Origin: Clostridium sp.
GTDB lineage: Bacteria > Bacillota > Clostridia > Lachnospirales > Lachnospiraceae
Reading direction: 5' to 3'
DNA length: 25,292 nucleotides
Assembly (NCBI GenBank): GCA_016302185.1
Contig: JAEDOC010000016.1
Location: 1 to 25,292, forward strand
Below are positions 1-7,677 of the stretch, piece by piece (the stretch's first letter is position 1; each line of letters begins with the position of its first letter). The notes beneath the pieces were generated by a model that was given only the letters and a program-made list of their open reading frames with translations, had not been told where the DNA came from and ran no database searches. Both the position numbers and the translations under genes were made by a program.

Positions 1-1
1 A

Positions 2-1099
2 TATATTGCCGGTGACGGCGAACAGGGCGGAAAGCGCCGATGCCATGGGGCAGATGGCAATGATCTGGTGATTAAAGTTCCGGAAGGAACGGTGATCAAG
101 GAGTTTGAGAGCGGCAAGGTGATCGCGGATATGTCCGGAGAGAACCGCCGGGAAGTGATCTTAAAGGGCGGTAAGGGCGGACTTGGCAATATGCATTTTG
201 CCACCTCTACCATGCAGGTGCCCAAATATGCGCAGCCGGGTCAGCCGGCGCAGGAGCTGTGGGTCCAGCTGGAGCTGAAGGTGATTGCCGACGTCGGACT
301 GGTTGGTTTCCCCAATGTGGGAAAATCAACGCTTCTTTCCCGTGTATCCAACGCACGACCGAAGATTGCCAATTACCATTTTACCACGCTGAATCCTCAT
401 CTGGGTGTGGTTGATTTGAATGACGGCCAGGGCTTTGTGATGGCGGACATCCCCGGCCTTATCGAGGGCGCTTCTCAGGGAGTAGGGCTGGGACACGACT
501 TCTTGCGCCATATTGAGAGAACCAAGGTTTTAATTCACGTGGTAGATGCCGCGTCGACGGAAGGACGGGATCCGGTTGCTGACATTCACGCGATTAACGC
601 GGAGCTGGAGGCCTATGATCCGGCACTTCTGAAGCGGCCGCAGGTGATAGCCGCCAATAAGACGGACGTCATCTACGAAGATGGAGAGAGCGAGGATCCC
701 ATTGCGCGGTTAAAACGTGAATTTGAGCCGGAAGGAATTGAGGTATATCCGATCTCCGCAGTATCCGGCAGCGGAGTGAAGGAGCTTTTGTATCATGTGA
801 ACGATCTTCTGAAAACAGTGGATCAGAAGCCGGTTATTTTCGAAAAAGAGTATGAATATCAGTTCCAGGCGGAGAATTTGCCGTATACGGTGGAGCGCGA
901 TGATGAGGGCAGATTTGTGGTGGAAGGACCGAAGATTGAGAAGATGCTTGGCTACACCAACCTGGATTCCGAAAAGGGCTTCCAGTTCTTCCAGAAGTTC
1001 TTAAAGGATTCGGGCATTCTTACTGAGCTGGAGAATGCCGGCATCCAGGAGGGCGACACCGTTCGGATGTACGGTCTGGAATTTGACTATTATAAATAA
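2..1099 (+). CDS. obgE: Obg family GTPase, 5' end cut by window
   Basis: Ribosome-associated GTPase acting in late 50S assembly and stress control. The reading frame is open from base 2, so the protein is truncated by the window edge. I read 365 residues, and clostridial Obg proteins are usually about 425. The visible part begins in the glycine-rich Obg fold (GDGEQGGKRR) before the first internal Met/GTG-type start at 68. The G domain shows G1 GFPNVGKS (bases about 305-328), G3 DIPGLIEG, G4 NKTD and G5 SAVSG. The last ~80 residues (IFEKEYEYQF through to the C-terminus) match the OCT domain of Gram-positive Obg proteins. It is followed after about 12 bases by yhbY, as the first visible gene of a ribosome-biogenesis operon. 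Confidence 0.97.
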   Translation, partial: YIAGDGEQGGKRRCHGADGNDLVIKVPEGTVIKEFESGKVIADMSGENRREVILKGGKGGLGNMHFATSTMQVPKYAQPGQPAQELWVQLELKVIADVGLVGFPNVGKSTLLSRVSNARPKIANYHFTTLNPHLGVVDLNDGQGFVMADIPGLIEGASQGVGLGHDFLRHIERTKVLIHVVDAASTEGRDPVADIHAINAELEAYDPALLKRPQVIAANKTDVIYEDGESEDPIARLKREFEPEGIEVYPISAVSGSGVKELLYHVNDLLKTVDQKPVIFEKEYEYQFQAENLPYTVERDDEGRFVVEGPKIEKMLGYTNLDSEKGFQFFQKFLKDSGILTELENAGIQEGDTVRMYGLEFDYYK

Positions 1100-1111
1100 T
1101 GGAGAAAAGTG

Positions 1112-1408
1112 ATGACGAGTAAACAGAGAGCTTATTTAAAAGGCCTTGCGATGACCATGGATCCGATCTTCCAGATCGGGAAATCCAGCGTGACGCCGGA
1201 GCTGACTGCGGCAGTGGCGGAAGCACTGGAAGCCAGAGAATTGATCAAGTTAAATATTTTAAAGAACTGTATGGATGACGGCAATGAGATCGCAGCTGTT
1301 CTGGCGGAGCGGACCCATTCTACTGTAGTACAGGTAATTGGCAAAAAGATCGTCCTTTATAAGGAAGCAAAGGATGAGAAGAAGAGAAAGATTGTGCTGC
1401 CAAAATGA
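1112..1408 (+). CDS. yhbY: YhbY/CRS1-type RNA-binding protein
   Basis: Small (98 aa) single-domain CRM (CRS1-YhbY) protein, a KH-like RNA-binding fold associated with pre-50S ribosomal particles. It begins with the typical KQRAYLKGLA segment and contains the family motif FQIGKSSVTPEL (a GxxG-type loop), then the HSTVVQVIGKKIVLYK strand near the end. A GTG at 1109 is also in frame, but GGAGA at 1101-1105 is better spaced (6 bases) from the ATG at 1112, so I chose that start. Its stop overlaps the nadD start (ATGA), so translation is probably coupled. The position between obgE and nadD is a common Clostridia arrangement. Confidence 0.93.
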   Translation: MTSKQRAYLKGLAMTMDPIFQIGKSSVTPELTAAVAEALEARELIKLNILKNCMDDGNEIAAVLAERTHSTVVQVIGKKIVLYKEAKDEKKRKIVLPK

Positions 1409-2016
1409 AAAAGATCGGCTTGATGGGCGGAACCTTTGATCCCATCCATCTGGGGCACCTGATGATTGGGCAGCAGGCACTGGAGGAATACGGACTGGAT
1501 GAGATCTGGTACATGCCGTCCCGGATTCCTCCGCACAAAAAAGATCATACGATAACTCCGGCAAAAGATCGCTGTGCTATGGTACAGGCAGCCATTGCGC
1601 CGTATCCGGGGTTTGTTTTTTCAGATTTTGAGCTGAAACGCACAGAAGGTAATACGTATACGGCGGATACGCTGCGTCTGCTGAAGGAAGAGTATCCTGC
1701 ATATGAATTTTATTTTATCGTGGGAGCGGATTCCATTCACGATATTGAGAAATGGTATCACCCGGAATACGTTTTGAGAGAGGTAATTTTTCTGGCGGCA
1801 GACCGGGAATATGACAATCCCGTACGGAGTCTGGAAGATCAGATTGCCTATCTGACAAAAAAGTACAATGCCAGAATCTACCGCCTTCACTGCAGAATGA
1901 TGAATATTGCATCTGCTGAAATCAGGGAACGTCTGGCCGATCAACGGCCTGTCACGGATCTGATTCCGGAATCAGTGCTTTCCTATATCAGAACGCATGA
2001 TTTATACCTGCAGTAA
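1405..2016 (+). CDS. nadD: Nicotinate-nucleotide adenylyltransferase
   Basis: Transfers AMP from ATP to nicotinate mononucleotide to make deamido-NAD, the shared late step of NAD synthesis. The protein has 203 residues, normal for the family. The nucleotidyltransferase signature GGTFDPIHLGH lies at residues 8-18 and supplies the two ATP-binding histidines. The substrate-side motif TYTADTL is near residue 90, followed by FIVGADS, and the second nucleotide motif SAEIRERL is near the C-terminus. The ATG overlaps the yhbY stop codon by four bases. It is followed by yqeK, a frequent partner in Firmicutes. Confidence 0.96.
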   Translation: MKKIGLMGGTFDPIHLGHLMIGQQALEEYGLDEIWYMPSRIPPHKKDHTITPAKDRCAMVQAAIAPYPGFVFSDFELKRTEGNTYTADTLRLLKEEYPAYEFYFIVGADSIHDIEKWYHPEYVLREVIFLAADREYDNPVRSLEDQIAYLTKKYNARIYRLHCRMMNIASAEIRERLADQRPVTDLIPESVLSYIRTHDLYLQ

Positions 2017-2088
2017 TACAGTAACCGCATACGAATGACAGCATAGAAATCACGGGACAGGGTGATTTCAGGAAAAGAGGCAGAAGAG

Positions 2089-2676
2089 ATGAAGCATGAA
2101 ATTATTACTATTCGGGAACATTTAAAAAAGAAGCTGAGTCCGACAAGATTTGAACACACTCTTGGAGTTTCTTATACCTGTATCGCGTTGGCGATGCGGT
2201 ACGGCTGTGATCTGGATAAGGCAGAGATGGCGGGTCTTCTTCATGACTGTGCAAAGCGCTACGATGATGTAACGATTGTTCAGAAATGTGAGAAGAGAGG
2301 CATCGTGCTGACTGAATCTGAACTTCGCGCTCCTGCGGTTATTCATGCGAAGCTGGGTGCCTGGATGGCAGAGTATAAATATGGTATCTCAGATCCGGAG
2401 ATTCTGTCCGCGATCGCCTGTCATACCACCGGAAAACCGGAGATGTCACTGCTGGATAAGATCGTCTATGTAGCGGATTATATCGAACCAAGACGGGAGA
2501 AGGCGCCAAATCTGCCCGAGATGCGCAGGCTGGCCTTTGAGAATCTTGACGAGGCGTTATACCAGATCATGGCTGGAACGCTCCGGTATTTAAAATCAAC
2601 CGGTGCCAAAGCCGATGAGATGACGCAGAACGCATTTGAATATTATGGTGTACACCGCCATTCCGAAGAAAAGTAA
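2089..2676 (+). CDS. yqeK: HD-domain hydrolase YqeK (symmetrical Ap4A hydrolase)
   Basis: HD-superfamily metal phosphohydrolase. Characterised YqeK proteins hydrolyse diadenosine tetraphosphate symmetrically to two ADP. I read 195 residues. Metal-ligand motifs appear in order: RFEHTLGV (first His), GLLHDCAK (the HD pair), AVIHAKLGAW, ACHTTGKPEMSLLDKI, and YVADYIEPRR. An in-frame GTG start exists at 2062, but a purine-rich GGAAAAGAGG at 2071-2080 sits 8 bases before the ATG at 2089, so I prefer that start. It lies between nadD and rsfS. Some relatives carry an LytR/CpsA/Psr gene between yqeK and rsfS, and none is present here. Confidence 0.93.
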   Translation: MKHEIITIREHLKKKLSPTRFEHTLGVSYTCIALAMRYGCDLDKAEMAGLLHDCAKRYDDVTIVQKCEKRGIVLTESELRAPAVIHAKLGAWMAEYKYGISDPEILSAIACHTTGKPEMSLLDKIVYVADYIEPRREKAPNLPEMRRLAFENLDEALYQIMAGTLRYLKSTGAKADEMTQNAFEYYGVHRHSEEK

Positions 2677-2690
2677 GGAGGAATCCCGGT

Positions 2691-3044
2691 ATGATGAATT
2701 CAAAAGAATTAACGAAGATTGCTGTCAAAGCACTGGAGGATAAAAAAGGAGAGGACATCAAGATCATTGATATCCACGAGGTTTCTGTGCTGGCAGATTA
2801 TTTTATCATCGCAGACGGAACCAATGCCAGCCAGGTACAGGCCATGGCAGATAATGTTCAGGAGGAGCTCTTCAAGGCCGGCTGTGAGTGCCGCCAGATT
2901 GAGGGCTACCAGACGGCCAACTGGATCCTGATGGATTACGGTGATCTCATTGTCCATGTGTTTTCCAGAGAGGATCGTCTGTTCTATGATCTGGAACGCA
3001 TCTGGAGAGACGGCAAACTGGTTGAGAATGCAGACGAACTGTAA
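2691..3044 (+). CDS. rsfS: Ribosome silencing factor RsfS
   Basis: RsfS binds ribosomal protein L14 on the 50S subunit and blocks joining with 30S, lowering translation when nutrients are scarce. At 117 residues it has normal family length. The conserved core is visible: KGEDIKIIDI, VLADYFIIADGTNASQVQAMAD, the EGYQTANWILMDYGDLIVHVF segment, and the final FYDLERIWRDG. AAGGAGG at 2675-2681 precedes two adjacent ATG codons (2691 and 2694), and either could initiate. It is the last gene of the obgE operon, followed by a clear terminator. Confidence 0.95.
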   Translation: MMNSKELTKIAVKALEDKKGEDIKIIDIHEVSVLADYFIIADGTNASQVQAMADNVQEELFKAGCECRQIEGYQTANWILMDYGDLIVHVFSREDRLFYDLERIWRDGKLVENADEL

Positions 3045-3062
3045 AGAGATAAAGCTATAACG

Positions 3063-3116
3063 GAATGTCAAAGAAATCCCTTTTTATTCTCCGGAATTTC
3101 TTTGACATTCTTTTTT
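3063..3116 (+). terminator. Intrinsic terminator of the obgE-rsfS operon
   Basis: A 15-bp perfect stem (left arm from 3063 beginning GAATGTCAAAG, right arm ending at 3110) is extended by two G-C pairs after one mismatch. It is followed directly by six T residues at 3111-3116. It lies 18 bases after the rsfS stop. Confidence 0.9.
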
Positions 3117-3173
3117 CATTGTTTCTTTAGTTGACATAAATATATTATGTAAACTAATTGCTATAAATTCTGA

Positions 3174-3202
3174 TTGACAATCATAAGCATCTGCGTGATA
3201 AT
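3174..3202 (+). promoter_or_regulatory. Sigma-A promoter for the DUF554 gene
   Basis: TTGACA at 3174-3179, a 17-base spacer, then GATAAT at 3197-3202. It sits about 55 bases before the start codon and downstream of the preceding terminator, so the DUF554 gene is probably its own transcription unit. Confidence 0.75.
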
Positions 3203-3258
3203 TCTAACGATATTGATTTACAAAAGTATTCAGCTTACAAAAGAAGGAGTGGAATAAA

Positions 3259-3981
3259 ATGCCTGGAACAGGAACTATTATTAACTGTGCCGCGGTGGTG
3301 GCCGGAGGAATTCTGGGACTGCTGCTGAAGAAGGGACTGCCGGAACGGTTCCAGAATATTCTGATCTGCGTCTGCGGTCTCAGCACATTATTTATGGGAA
3401 TCTCAGGAACATTAAAAGAAATGTTTACAATAGAAAACGGCATGCTGCAGACCCATGGAACTCTCATGATTATCTTTTCCCTGGTTTTCGGTGCACTGTG
3501 CGGAGAACTGTTAAATATTGAGAAACGAATTGAGGATCTGGGGGAGTGGCTTAAGGTGAAATCCGGAAGCAGCGGAGATCCCCGATTCATGGATGGATTC
3601 TTAAGCACCTCTTTTACCATCTGTATCGGTGCCATGGCAGTGGTAGGATCGATTCAGGATGGCTTAAACGGAGATTTCACGACTCTGACCGCCAAAGCCA
3701 TCCTGGATTTTATTATCGTTGTGGTTATGACATCCTCCATGGGAAAGGGGTGTATCTTTTCCGCAATTCCCGTCGGAATCTTTCAGGGGAGTATCACGCT
3801 GCTGGCAAGGTTTATCGAACCGATTCTGAATACGGCTTCGATCTCCAACATGTCCATGGTCGGTTCGATGCTGATCTTCTGTGTAGGCGTGAATCTGATG
3901 TTTCATCAGAAGATCAAGGTAGCGAATCTCCTGCCTGCTCTGGTCTTCGCTGTCGCAGCGGCCTTTCTGCCCTGGTTCTGA
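3259..3981 (+). CDS. DUF554 family membrane protein
   Basis: A 240-residue integral membrane protein of the DUF554 (YdfK/YqgA) family, whose function is not established. It opens with GTIINCAAVVAGGILGLLLKKG, characteristic of the family, and has about six or seven hydrophobic segments. They include the conserved FTICIGAMAVVGSIQDGLNGD stretch near residues 115-137, and the protein ends in a hydrophobic helix. GAAGGAGTGG precedes the ATG with good spacing. It converges on lexA with only 14 bases between the two stop codons, and I see no terminator there. The inference is limited to a possible small-molecule transporter. Confidence 0.9.
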   Translation: MPGTGTIINCAAVVAGGILGLLLKKGLPERFQNILICVCGLSTLFMGISGTLKEMFTIENGMLQTHGTLMIIFSLVFGALCGELLNIEKRIEDLGEWLKVKSGSSGDPRFMDGFLSTSFTICIGAMAVVGSIQDGLNGDFTTLTAKAILDFIIVVVMTSSMGKGCIFSAIPVGIFQGSITLLARFIEPILNTASISNMSMVGSMLIFCVGVNLMFHQKIKVANLLPALVFAVAAAFLPWF

Positions 3982-3995
3982 TCCGATGAACAATT

Positions 3996-4613
3996 TTAGC
4001 GCATCATGCGGAACAGGCCGATGACCTTACCCAGGATCTTCACGTCAGGCACGATAATAGGCTCCATAGAGGAGTTTTCCGGCTGGAGGCGAATATATCC
4101 CTTCTCTTTATAAAAACGCTTTACAGTGGCCGAATCGTCAACGAGAGCAACTACAATCTCGCCGTTCCTGGCCACATTTGTCTGTTCTACGATTACCCGA
4201 TCCCCGTCAAATATACCGGCTTCAATCATACTGTCACCCTTGACCTTCAGCATGAAGGTTTCATTATTGGGAAGCAGCTCTACCGGAATGGGGAAGTAGT
4301 TCTCAATGTTCTCCTGAGCCAGAATCGGTGCGCCGGCGGCAACGGTTCCAATCAGAGGAACATTCACCACCTCACGCCGTGTCAGGTTAAACGTATCGTC
4401 CACAATCTCAATGGTACGCGGCTTCGTCGGATCCCGGTGGATGTAGCCGTTTTTCTCCAGCTGCTCTAAGTGAGAGTGAACCGAAGAGGTGGACTTCAGC
4501 TGTACCTTCTCACAGATCTCCCGCACCGTCGGCGGATATCCCTTCTTTAAAATACAATCTTTTATATATGCAAGAATCTCACTCTGTTTTTCTGTAATCT
4601 TTCCCTGTGACAT
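3996..4613 (-). CDS. lexA: SOS repressor LexA
   Basis: Repressor of the DNA-damage response, inactivated when RecA filaments stimulate its self-cleavage. It has 205 residues. The N-terminal winged helix-turn-helix (residues 1-70) includes GYPPTVREICEKVQLKSTSSVHSHLEQL. The cleavage site is Ala93-Gly94 in GTVAAGAPILA. The Ser-Lys catalytic dyad is visible as Ser128 (GDSM) and Lys165 (ATVKRFY). An AAGGAGGAG ribosome site lies just upstream. Its upstream region is shared with a divergent yneA-like gene and contains LexA boxes, so it is expected to repress both itself and that gene. Confidence 0.98.
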   Translation of the reverse strand: MSQGKITEKQSEILAYIKDCILKKGYPPTVREICEKVQLKSTSSVHSHLEQLEKNGYIHRDPTKPRTIEIVDDTFNLTRREVVNVPLIGTVAAGAPILAQENIENYFPIPVELLPNNETFMLKVKGDSMIEAGIFDGDRVIVEQTNVARNGEIVVALVDDSATVKRFYKEKGYIRLQPENSSMEPIIVPDVKILGKVIGLFRMMR

Positions 4614-4637
4614 ATCGACTCCTCCTTTTTTATAATA

Positions 4638-4651
4638 CTAACATATGTTCG
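4638..4651. promoter_or_regulatory. LexA box 1 (lexA-proximal)
   Basis: CTAACATATGTTCG matches the Gram-positive SOS box CGAAC-N4-GTTCG except in the first half-site (CTAAC in place of CGAAC). It lies about 25 bases upstream of the lexA start and probably serves autoregulation. Confidence 0.75.
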
Positions 4652-4660
4652 AAAAAAAAG

Positions 4661-4674
4661 CAAACCTTTGTTCG
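4661..4674. promoter_or_regulatory. LexA box 2
   Basis: CAAACCTTTGTTCG has one mismatch to CGAAC-N4-GTTCG. It lies between the two divergent genes. Confidence 0.65.
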
Positions 4675-4692
4675 TTTTTTTCGGAAAAACCG

Positions 4693-4722
4693 TTGACAAA
4701 CACATGTTCGATGCTATATAAT
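4693..4722 (+). promoter_or_regulatory. Promoter of the yneA-like gene
   Basis: TTGACA at 4693-4698, an 18-base spacer, then TATAAT at 4717-4722. LexA box 3 overlaps the -35 element and spacer, and box 4 lies just after the expected transcription start. This arrangement should give tight SOS repression. Confidence 0.85.
4697..4710. promoter_or_regulatory. LexA box 3 (overlaps the yneA-like -35)
   Basis: CAAACACATGTTCG has one mismatch to the CGAAC-N4-GTTCG consensus and overlaps the last two bases of the -35 hexamer. Confidence 0.75.
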
Positions 4723-4735
4723 ATGCCTATAAGAA

Positions 4736-4749
4736 AGAACATTTGTTCT
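4736..4749. promoter_or_regulatory. LexA box 4 (in the yneA-like leader)
   Basis: AGAACATTTGTTCT has perfect GAAC/GTTC half-sites. It lies between the predicted transcription start and the ribosome binding site of the yneA-like gene. Confidence 0.8.
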
Positions 4750-4769
4750 GTTTTGGAGGGGGCATACAG

Positions 4770-5072
4770 ATGAAGAAGAGTTTTCTGATGATAGCGATGT
4801 TATTGATTATGGTAATCTCCGGTTTCTTTGGTCACAGCCTGATGCAGGTGATGGCAGATGAAGAAGAGAGCTGCACTTATCATAAATACTATACCAGTAT
4901 CCGTCTGGAAGAGGGAGATACTCTCTGGAGTATTGCCGAGGAGTATAACGTTAACTCGAGAAAGACGATGGAGCAGTATGTCAGTGAACTGCGCCGGATG
5001 AACAGCCTTCTGGATGATACCATTCATGCAGGCAACTATCTGACGATCAGCTACTATGCGCCGGAACAGTAG
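4770..5072 (+). CDS. yneA: YneA-like SOS cell-division inhibitor with LysM domain
   Basis: A 100-residue exported protein. An N-terminal hydrophobic segment (residues 5-24, signal or anchor) is followed by an acidic linker and one LysM domain, from about residue 43 (SIRLEEGDTLWSIAEEYNV) to the end (IHAGNYLTISYY). In Bacillus, YneA is a small LysM protein made under LexA control from a gene divergent to lexA; it delays division during DNA repair. The same orientation, size and domain order are seen here, and LexA boxes cover the promoter. GGAGGGG at 4755-4761 sits 8 bases before the ATG at 4770. Orthology to YneA is inferred from context, because LysM sequences alone are not diagnostic. Confidence 0.85.
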   Translation: MKKSFLMIAMLLIMVISGFFGHSLMQVMADEEESCTYHKYYTSIRLEEGDTLWSIAEEYNVNSRKTMEQYVSELRRMNSLLDDTIHAGNYLTISYYAPEQ

Positions 5073-5084
5073 AAATACGCAAAT

Positions 5085-5119
5085 AAAATGCCGTACAGAG
5101 TTCTCCATACGGCATTTTT
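5085..5119. terminator. Bidirectional terminator between yneA-like and glgD
   Basis: An 11-bp perfect stem (AAAATGCCGTA at 5085-5095 and TACGGCATTTT at 5108-5118) with a 12-base loop. A T run follows on the plus strand and a T-rich tail follows on the minus strand, so it can end both the yneA-like gene and the convergent glgD transcript. The 90 bases from here to the glgD stop show nothing else. Confidence 0.85.
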
Positions 5120-5210
5120 CCATATCTTATTTTTTCTGAGTTTTTATAAATTTTTCGGAGTCTTTTTCTAAATCCTTCAGAATGTTCTCTTCCGGTTTAC
5201 TTCTTATCCC

Positions 5211-6350
5211 TTATACGCTCTGACCCTTGGAAACAAATACCTGGAAGCTGTCGGTTCCCTGCAGGGACTTCTCATTGGTAATCGTAACATTCTTATCGGT
5301 AATAACGTACTCCAGTACCGCATTCTCACCAACTGACGTATCCTGCATCAGGATACAGTTCTTTACCTTAGCTCCTTTTGCAATCTTTACACCACGGAAG
5401 AGGATACTGTTCTCCACTTCACCCTCAATCACACAGCCGTCAGCCACAAGGACATTCTTTCCTTTGGCTCCGTCGATGTATCTGGTCGGGTTATCATCAC
5501 GAATCTTGGTATAGATCGGATTGCCGGAGAAAAGAGCATCCAGATTCTTGTCATCCAGCAGCTTCATATTTTCTTCGAAGTAGCTCTTCATATCACTGAT
5601 TCTGGACTGATATCCATCGTACTTAAAGCCGCGGATATGGAACTTGCAGGTGTTCTGTGCCAGAACATCACGCTCAAAATACATGCTTCCCCGCATGAAT
5701 GCAGTATTGATCATATCAATCAGAAGCTCTCTGTCCACGATACAGATATTCATGGAAAGATTCTGTACGCCGCTTTCCTTGGAATTCATATAGATTTTCT
5801 TTACACGGCCATCCTCCAGCTTTAAGGTGTAGTACATATCATTGATCGTATCCAGAGCCAGAAGTCCTTTCGGAATCTCGGTTTCGGAATAGGCGATAGT
5901 TACATCTGCGCCTGACGCAACATGAGCTTCGATGAAAGCCTTGAAATCAAAATTAACAGCGATATTTACATCCGCCATAATCACATATTTTTCTTTCTGG
6001 CTGCGCAGGAAGGGAAGAATGCTGGCAAGAGCTTCCACACGCCCGCTGTAGCGCTTGATATTCTTCTCTGCGTAAGGCGGGAAGATAGTTAGTCCGCCGT
6101 TCTTCCGGGCAAGATCCCACTCACGGCCGGATCCTAAATGGTCCATGAGAGAGTGGTAGTTATTGCGGACCAGAACGGAGATATTATCAATACCGCAATT
6201 TACCATGCTGGATAAGATGAAATCAACAATACGATAACGGCCTCCAAACGGGATAGATGCCATCAGCCGTTCGCTTACCAGCTCCGGAATCAGACTGTCA
6301 TAACTGTTCGGGAATATAATCCCCAGTGCATTTGCGTTGGAATTTACCAT
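5211..6350 (-). CDS. glgD: Glycogen biosynthesis protein GlgD
   Basis: A homologue of ADP-glucose pyrophosphorylase that, in Firmicutes, partners GlgC and raises its activity. It has 379 residues. The N-terminal nucleotidyltransferase-like fold (ASIPFGGRYRIVDFILSSMVNCGI, then REWDLARKNGGLTIFPPY) is followed by a left-handed beta-helix domain with hexapeptide-like repeats (CVIEGEVENSILFRGVKIAKGAKVKNC region). The glycine-rich catalytic loop of GlgC is absent: the N-terminus reads GIIFPNSYDSLI rather than LAGGQGSRL. That is normal for GlgD and suggests a regulatory rather than catalytic role. Its ATG overlaps the end of glgC by seven bases, so the two are co-translated. Confidence 0.95.
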   Translation of the reverse strand: MVNSNANALGIIFPNSYDSLIPELVSERLMASIPFGGRYRIVDFILSSMVNCGIDNISVLVRNNYHSLMDHLGSGREWDLARKNGGLTIFPPYAEKNIKRYSGRVEALASILPFLRSQKEKYVIMADVNIAVNFDFKAFIEAHVASGADVTIAYSETEIPKGLLALDTINDMYYTLKLEDGRVKKIYMNSKESGVQNLSMNICIVDRELLIDMINTAFMRGSMYFERDVLAQNTCKFHIRGFKYDGYQSRISDMKSYFEENMKLLDDKNLDALFSGNPIYTKIRDDNPTRYIDGAKGKNVLVADGCVIEGEVENSILFRGVKIAKGAKVKNCILMQDTSVGENAVLEYVITDKNVTITNEKSLQGTDSFQVFVSKGQSV

Positions 6351-7552
6351 TGTTCTTCACCACCTTCTACGTTTTTGTTTACCATGGCATTAGGACCAAT
6401 CTTTGCATTGTCACCGATGATAATGCCGGAACCGATGGTGGCGACACCTTTTTCACCGTCTGTCGGCATTGCGCCGACAACAGCGCCTGCTCCGATTACT
6501 ACGTTTTCAGCAACGATACAGTGTTTTACAACAGCACCTGCTTTGATTACGGTACCGCCCATCACAACCGCATCTTCTACCTCAGCGCCTTCTTCTACTT
6601 TTACGCCGGCAAAGAGGATGGAATGCTTTACATGGCCGTTAACGCGGCATCCGTCGGTGATCATGGAGTTCTCCACCACACCTTTTTCACCGATTTTATG
6701 ACCGGTCATACCGCTGTTCCGGCTGTAAATCTTCCAGTTTTCATCAAACAGGTTGATTCCGCTGTGCTCCGGATCCAGAACCTCCATGTTGGCTTCCCAC
6801 AGAGAGGAGATGGTTCCGACATCCTTCCAGTAGCCGTCAAAGTGGTACGCATACATATTGCGGCCATCCTTTAACAGATTCGGAATGATATTGTTTCCAA
6901 AGTCGTTCTCCGAGCTTGGATCAGCCTCATCCTCAATTAAGTACTTCTTCAAGATATCCCAGTTGAAAATATAGATGCCCATGGAAGCCAGATTGGATTT
7001 CGGGTTCTTCGGTTTCTCCTGGAATTCAGTGATCTTATCGTTCTCGTCAGCAACCATTAAGCCGAAACGGGATGCCTCCTCCCACGGAACCTCCATAACG
7101 GCAACGCTGAATTCTGCGTTTTTCTCTTTGTGAAAGCGTAAGAAATCGCTGTAATCCTGTTTACAGATCTGATCGCCGGAAAGAATAATAACATATTCCG
7201 GATTGTAGCGCTCAATGAAAGAGATATTCTGATAGATCGCATTTGCAGTGCCTTTATACCAGTCGGAGCCGGAAGCCTTCTGATAGGGCGGCAGTACATG
7301 TACACCGCCATAGAGACGATCCAGATCCCACGGCTGTCCATTGCCTATGTACTCGTTCAGTACCATTGGCTGATACTGAGTCAGAATTCCCACGGTATCT
7401 ATGCCGGAATTAACGCAGTTCGATAACGGGAAGTCGATGATACGATACTTGCCGCCAAAGGGAACTGCAGGTTTTGCCAGCTTCTGTGTCAGAGCGTACA
7501 GACGTGAGCCCTGGCCACCGGCAAGAAGCATTGCAATCATTTCTTTTGCCAT
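6344..7552 (-). CDS. glgC: Glucose-1-phosphate adenylyltransferase
   Basis: Makes ADP-glucose from glucose-1-phosphate and ATP, the committed step of glycogen synthesis. The chosen ATG at 7552 gives 402 residues starting MAKEMIAMLLAGGQGSRL. The frame is open further upstream, but only this ATG follows a purine-rich site (CAGGGGGAC) and matches the family N-terminus. Visible motifs are the nucleotide loop LLAGGQGSRL (residues 9-18), PFGGKYRIIDFPLSNC, GTANAIYQN, ILSGDQI, FQEKPKNP (glucose-1-phosphate side) and YWKDVGT. A C-terminal beta-helix starts near residue 295. It forms a two-gene operon with glgD. Confidence 0.97.
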   Translation of the reverse strand: MAKEMIAMLLAGGQGSRLYALTQKLAKPAVPFGGKYRIIDFPLSNCVNSGIDTVGILTQYQPMVLNEYIGNGQPWDLDRLYGGVHVLPPYQKASGSDWYKGTANAIYQNISFIERYNPEYVIILSGDQICKQDYSDFLRFHKEKNAEFSVAVMEVPWEEASRFGLMVADENDKITEFQEKPKNPKSNLASMGIYIFNWDILKKYLIEDEADPSSENDFGNNIIPNLLKDGRNMYAYHFDGYWKDVGTISSLWEANMEVLDPEHSGINLFDENWKIYSRNSGMTGHKIGEKGVVENSMITDGCRVNGHVKHSILFAGVKVEEGAEVEDAVVMGGTVIKAGAVVKHCIVAENVVIGAGAVVGAMPTDGEKGVATIGSGIIIGDNAKIGPNAMVNKNVEGGEEQW

Positions 7553-7592
7553 AATATGTCCCCCTGATTGAAAATAATCTGATATTGTAAGT

Positions 7593-7643
7593 TTACCATA
7601 TTTTCCAAAAATTCGATAGTGTTTTTTGTGTAAAATATGGTAA
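7593..7643. repeat. 12-bp perfect inverted repeat upstream of glgC
   Basis: TTACCATATTTT at 7593-7604 and its exact complement AAAATATGGTAA at 7632-7643, separated by 27 bases, lie 40-90 bases before the glgC start. They could be two operator half-sites or a leader hairpin. No T run follows on the minus strand, so it is not a standard terminator. Confidence 0.6.
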
Positions 7644-7677
7644 TAATATCTCATTATGGCAAAATATGACAGCATAT

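Noticed and set aside
3131..3136. A perfect TTGACA as a promoter for the DUF554 gene
   Set aside because: No acceptable -10 hexamer lies 16-18 bases downstream. The second TTGACA at 3174 has a GATAAT at exactly 17 bases and is preferred.
6326..6874. A 182-codon open frame on the plus strand opposite glgC
   Set aside because: It lies wholly antisense to strongly recognised glgC/glgD sequence, has no family resemblance, and has no ribosome site. It is a shadow frame.
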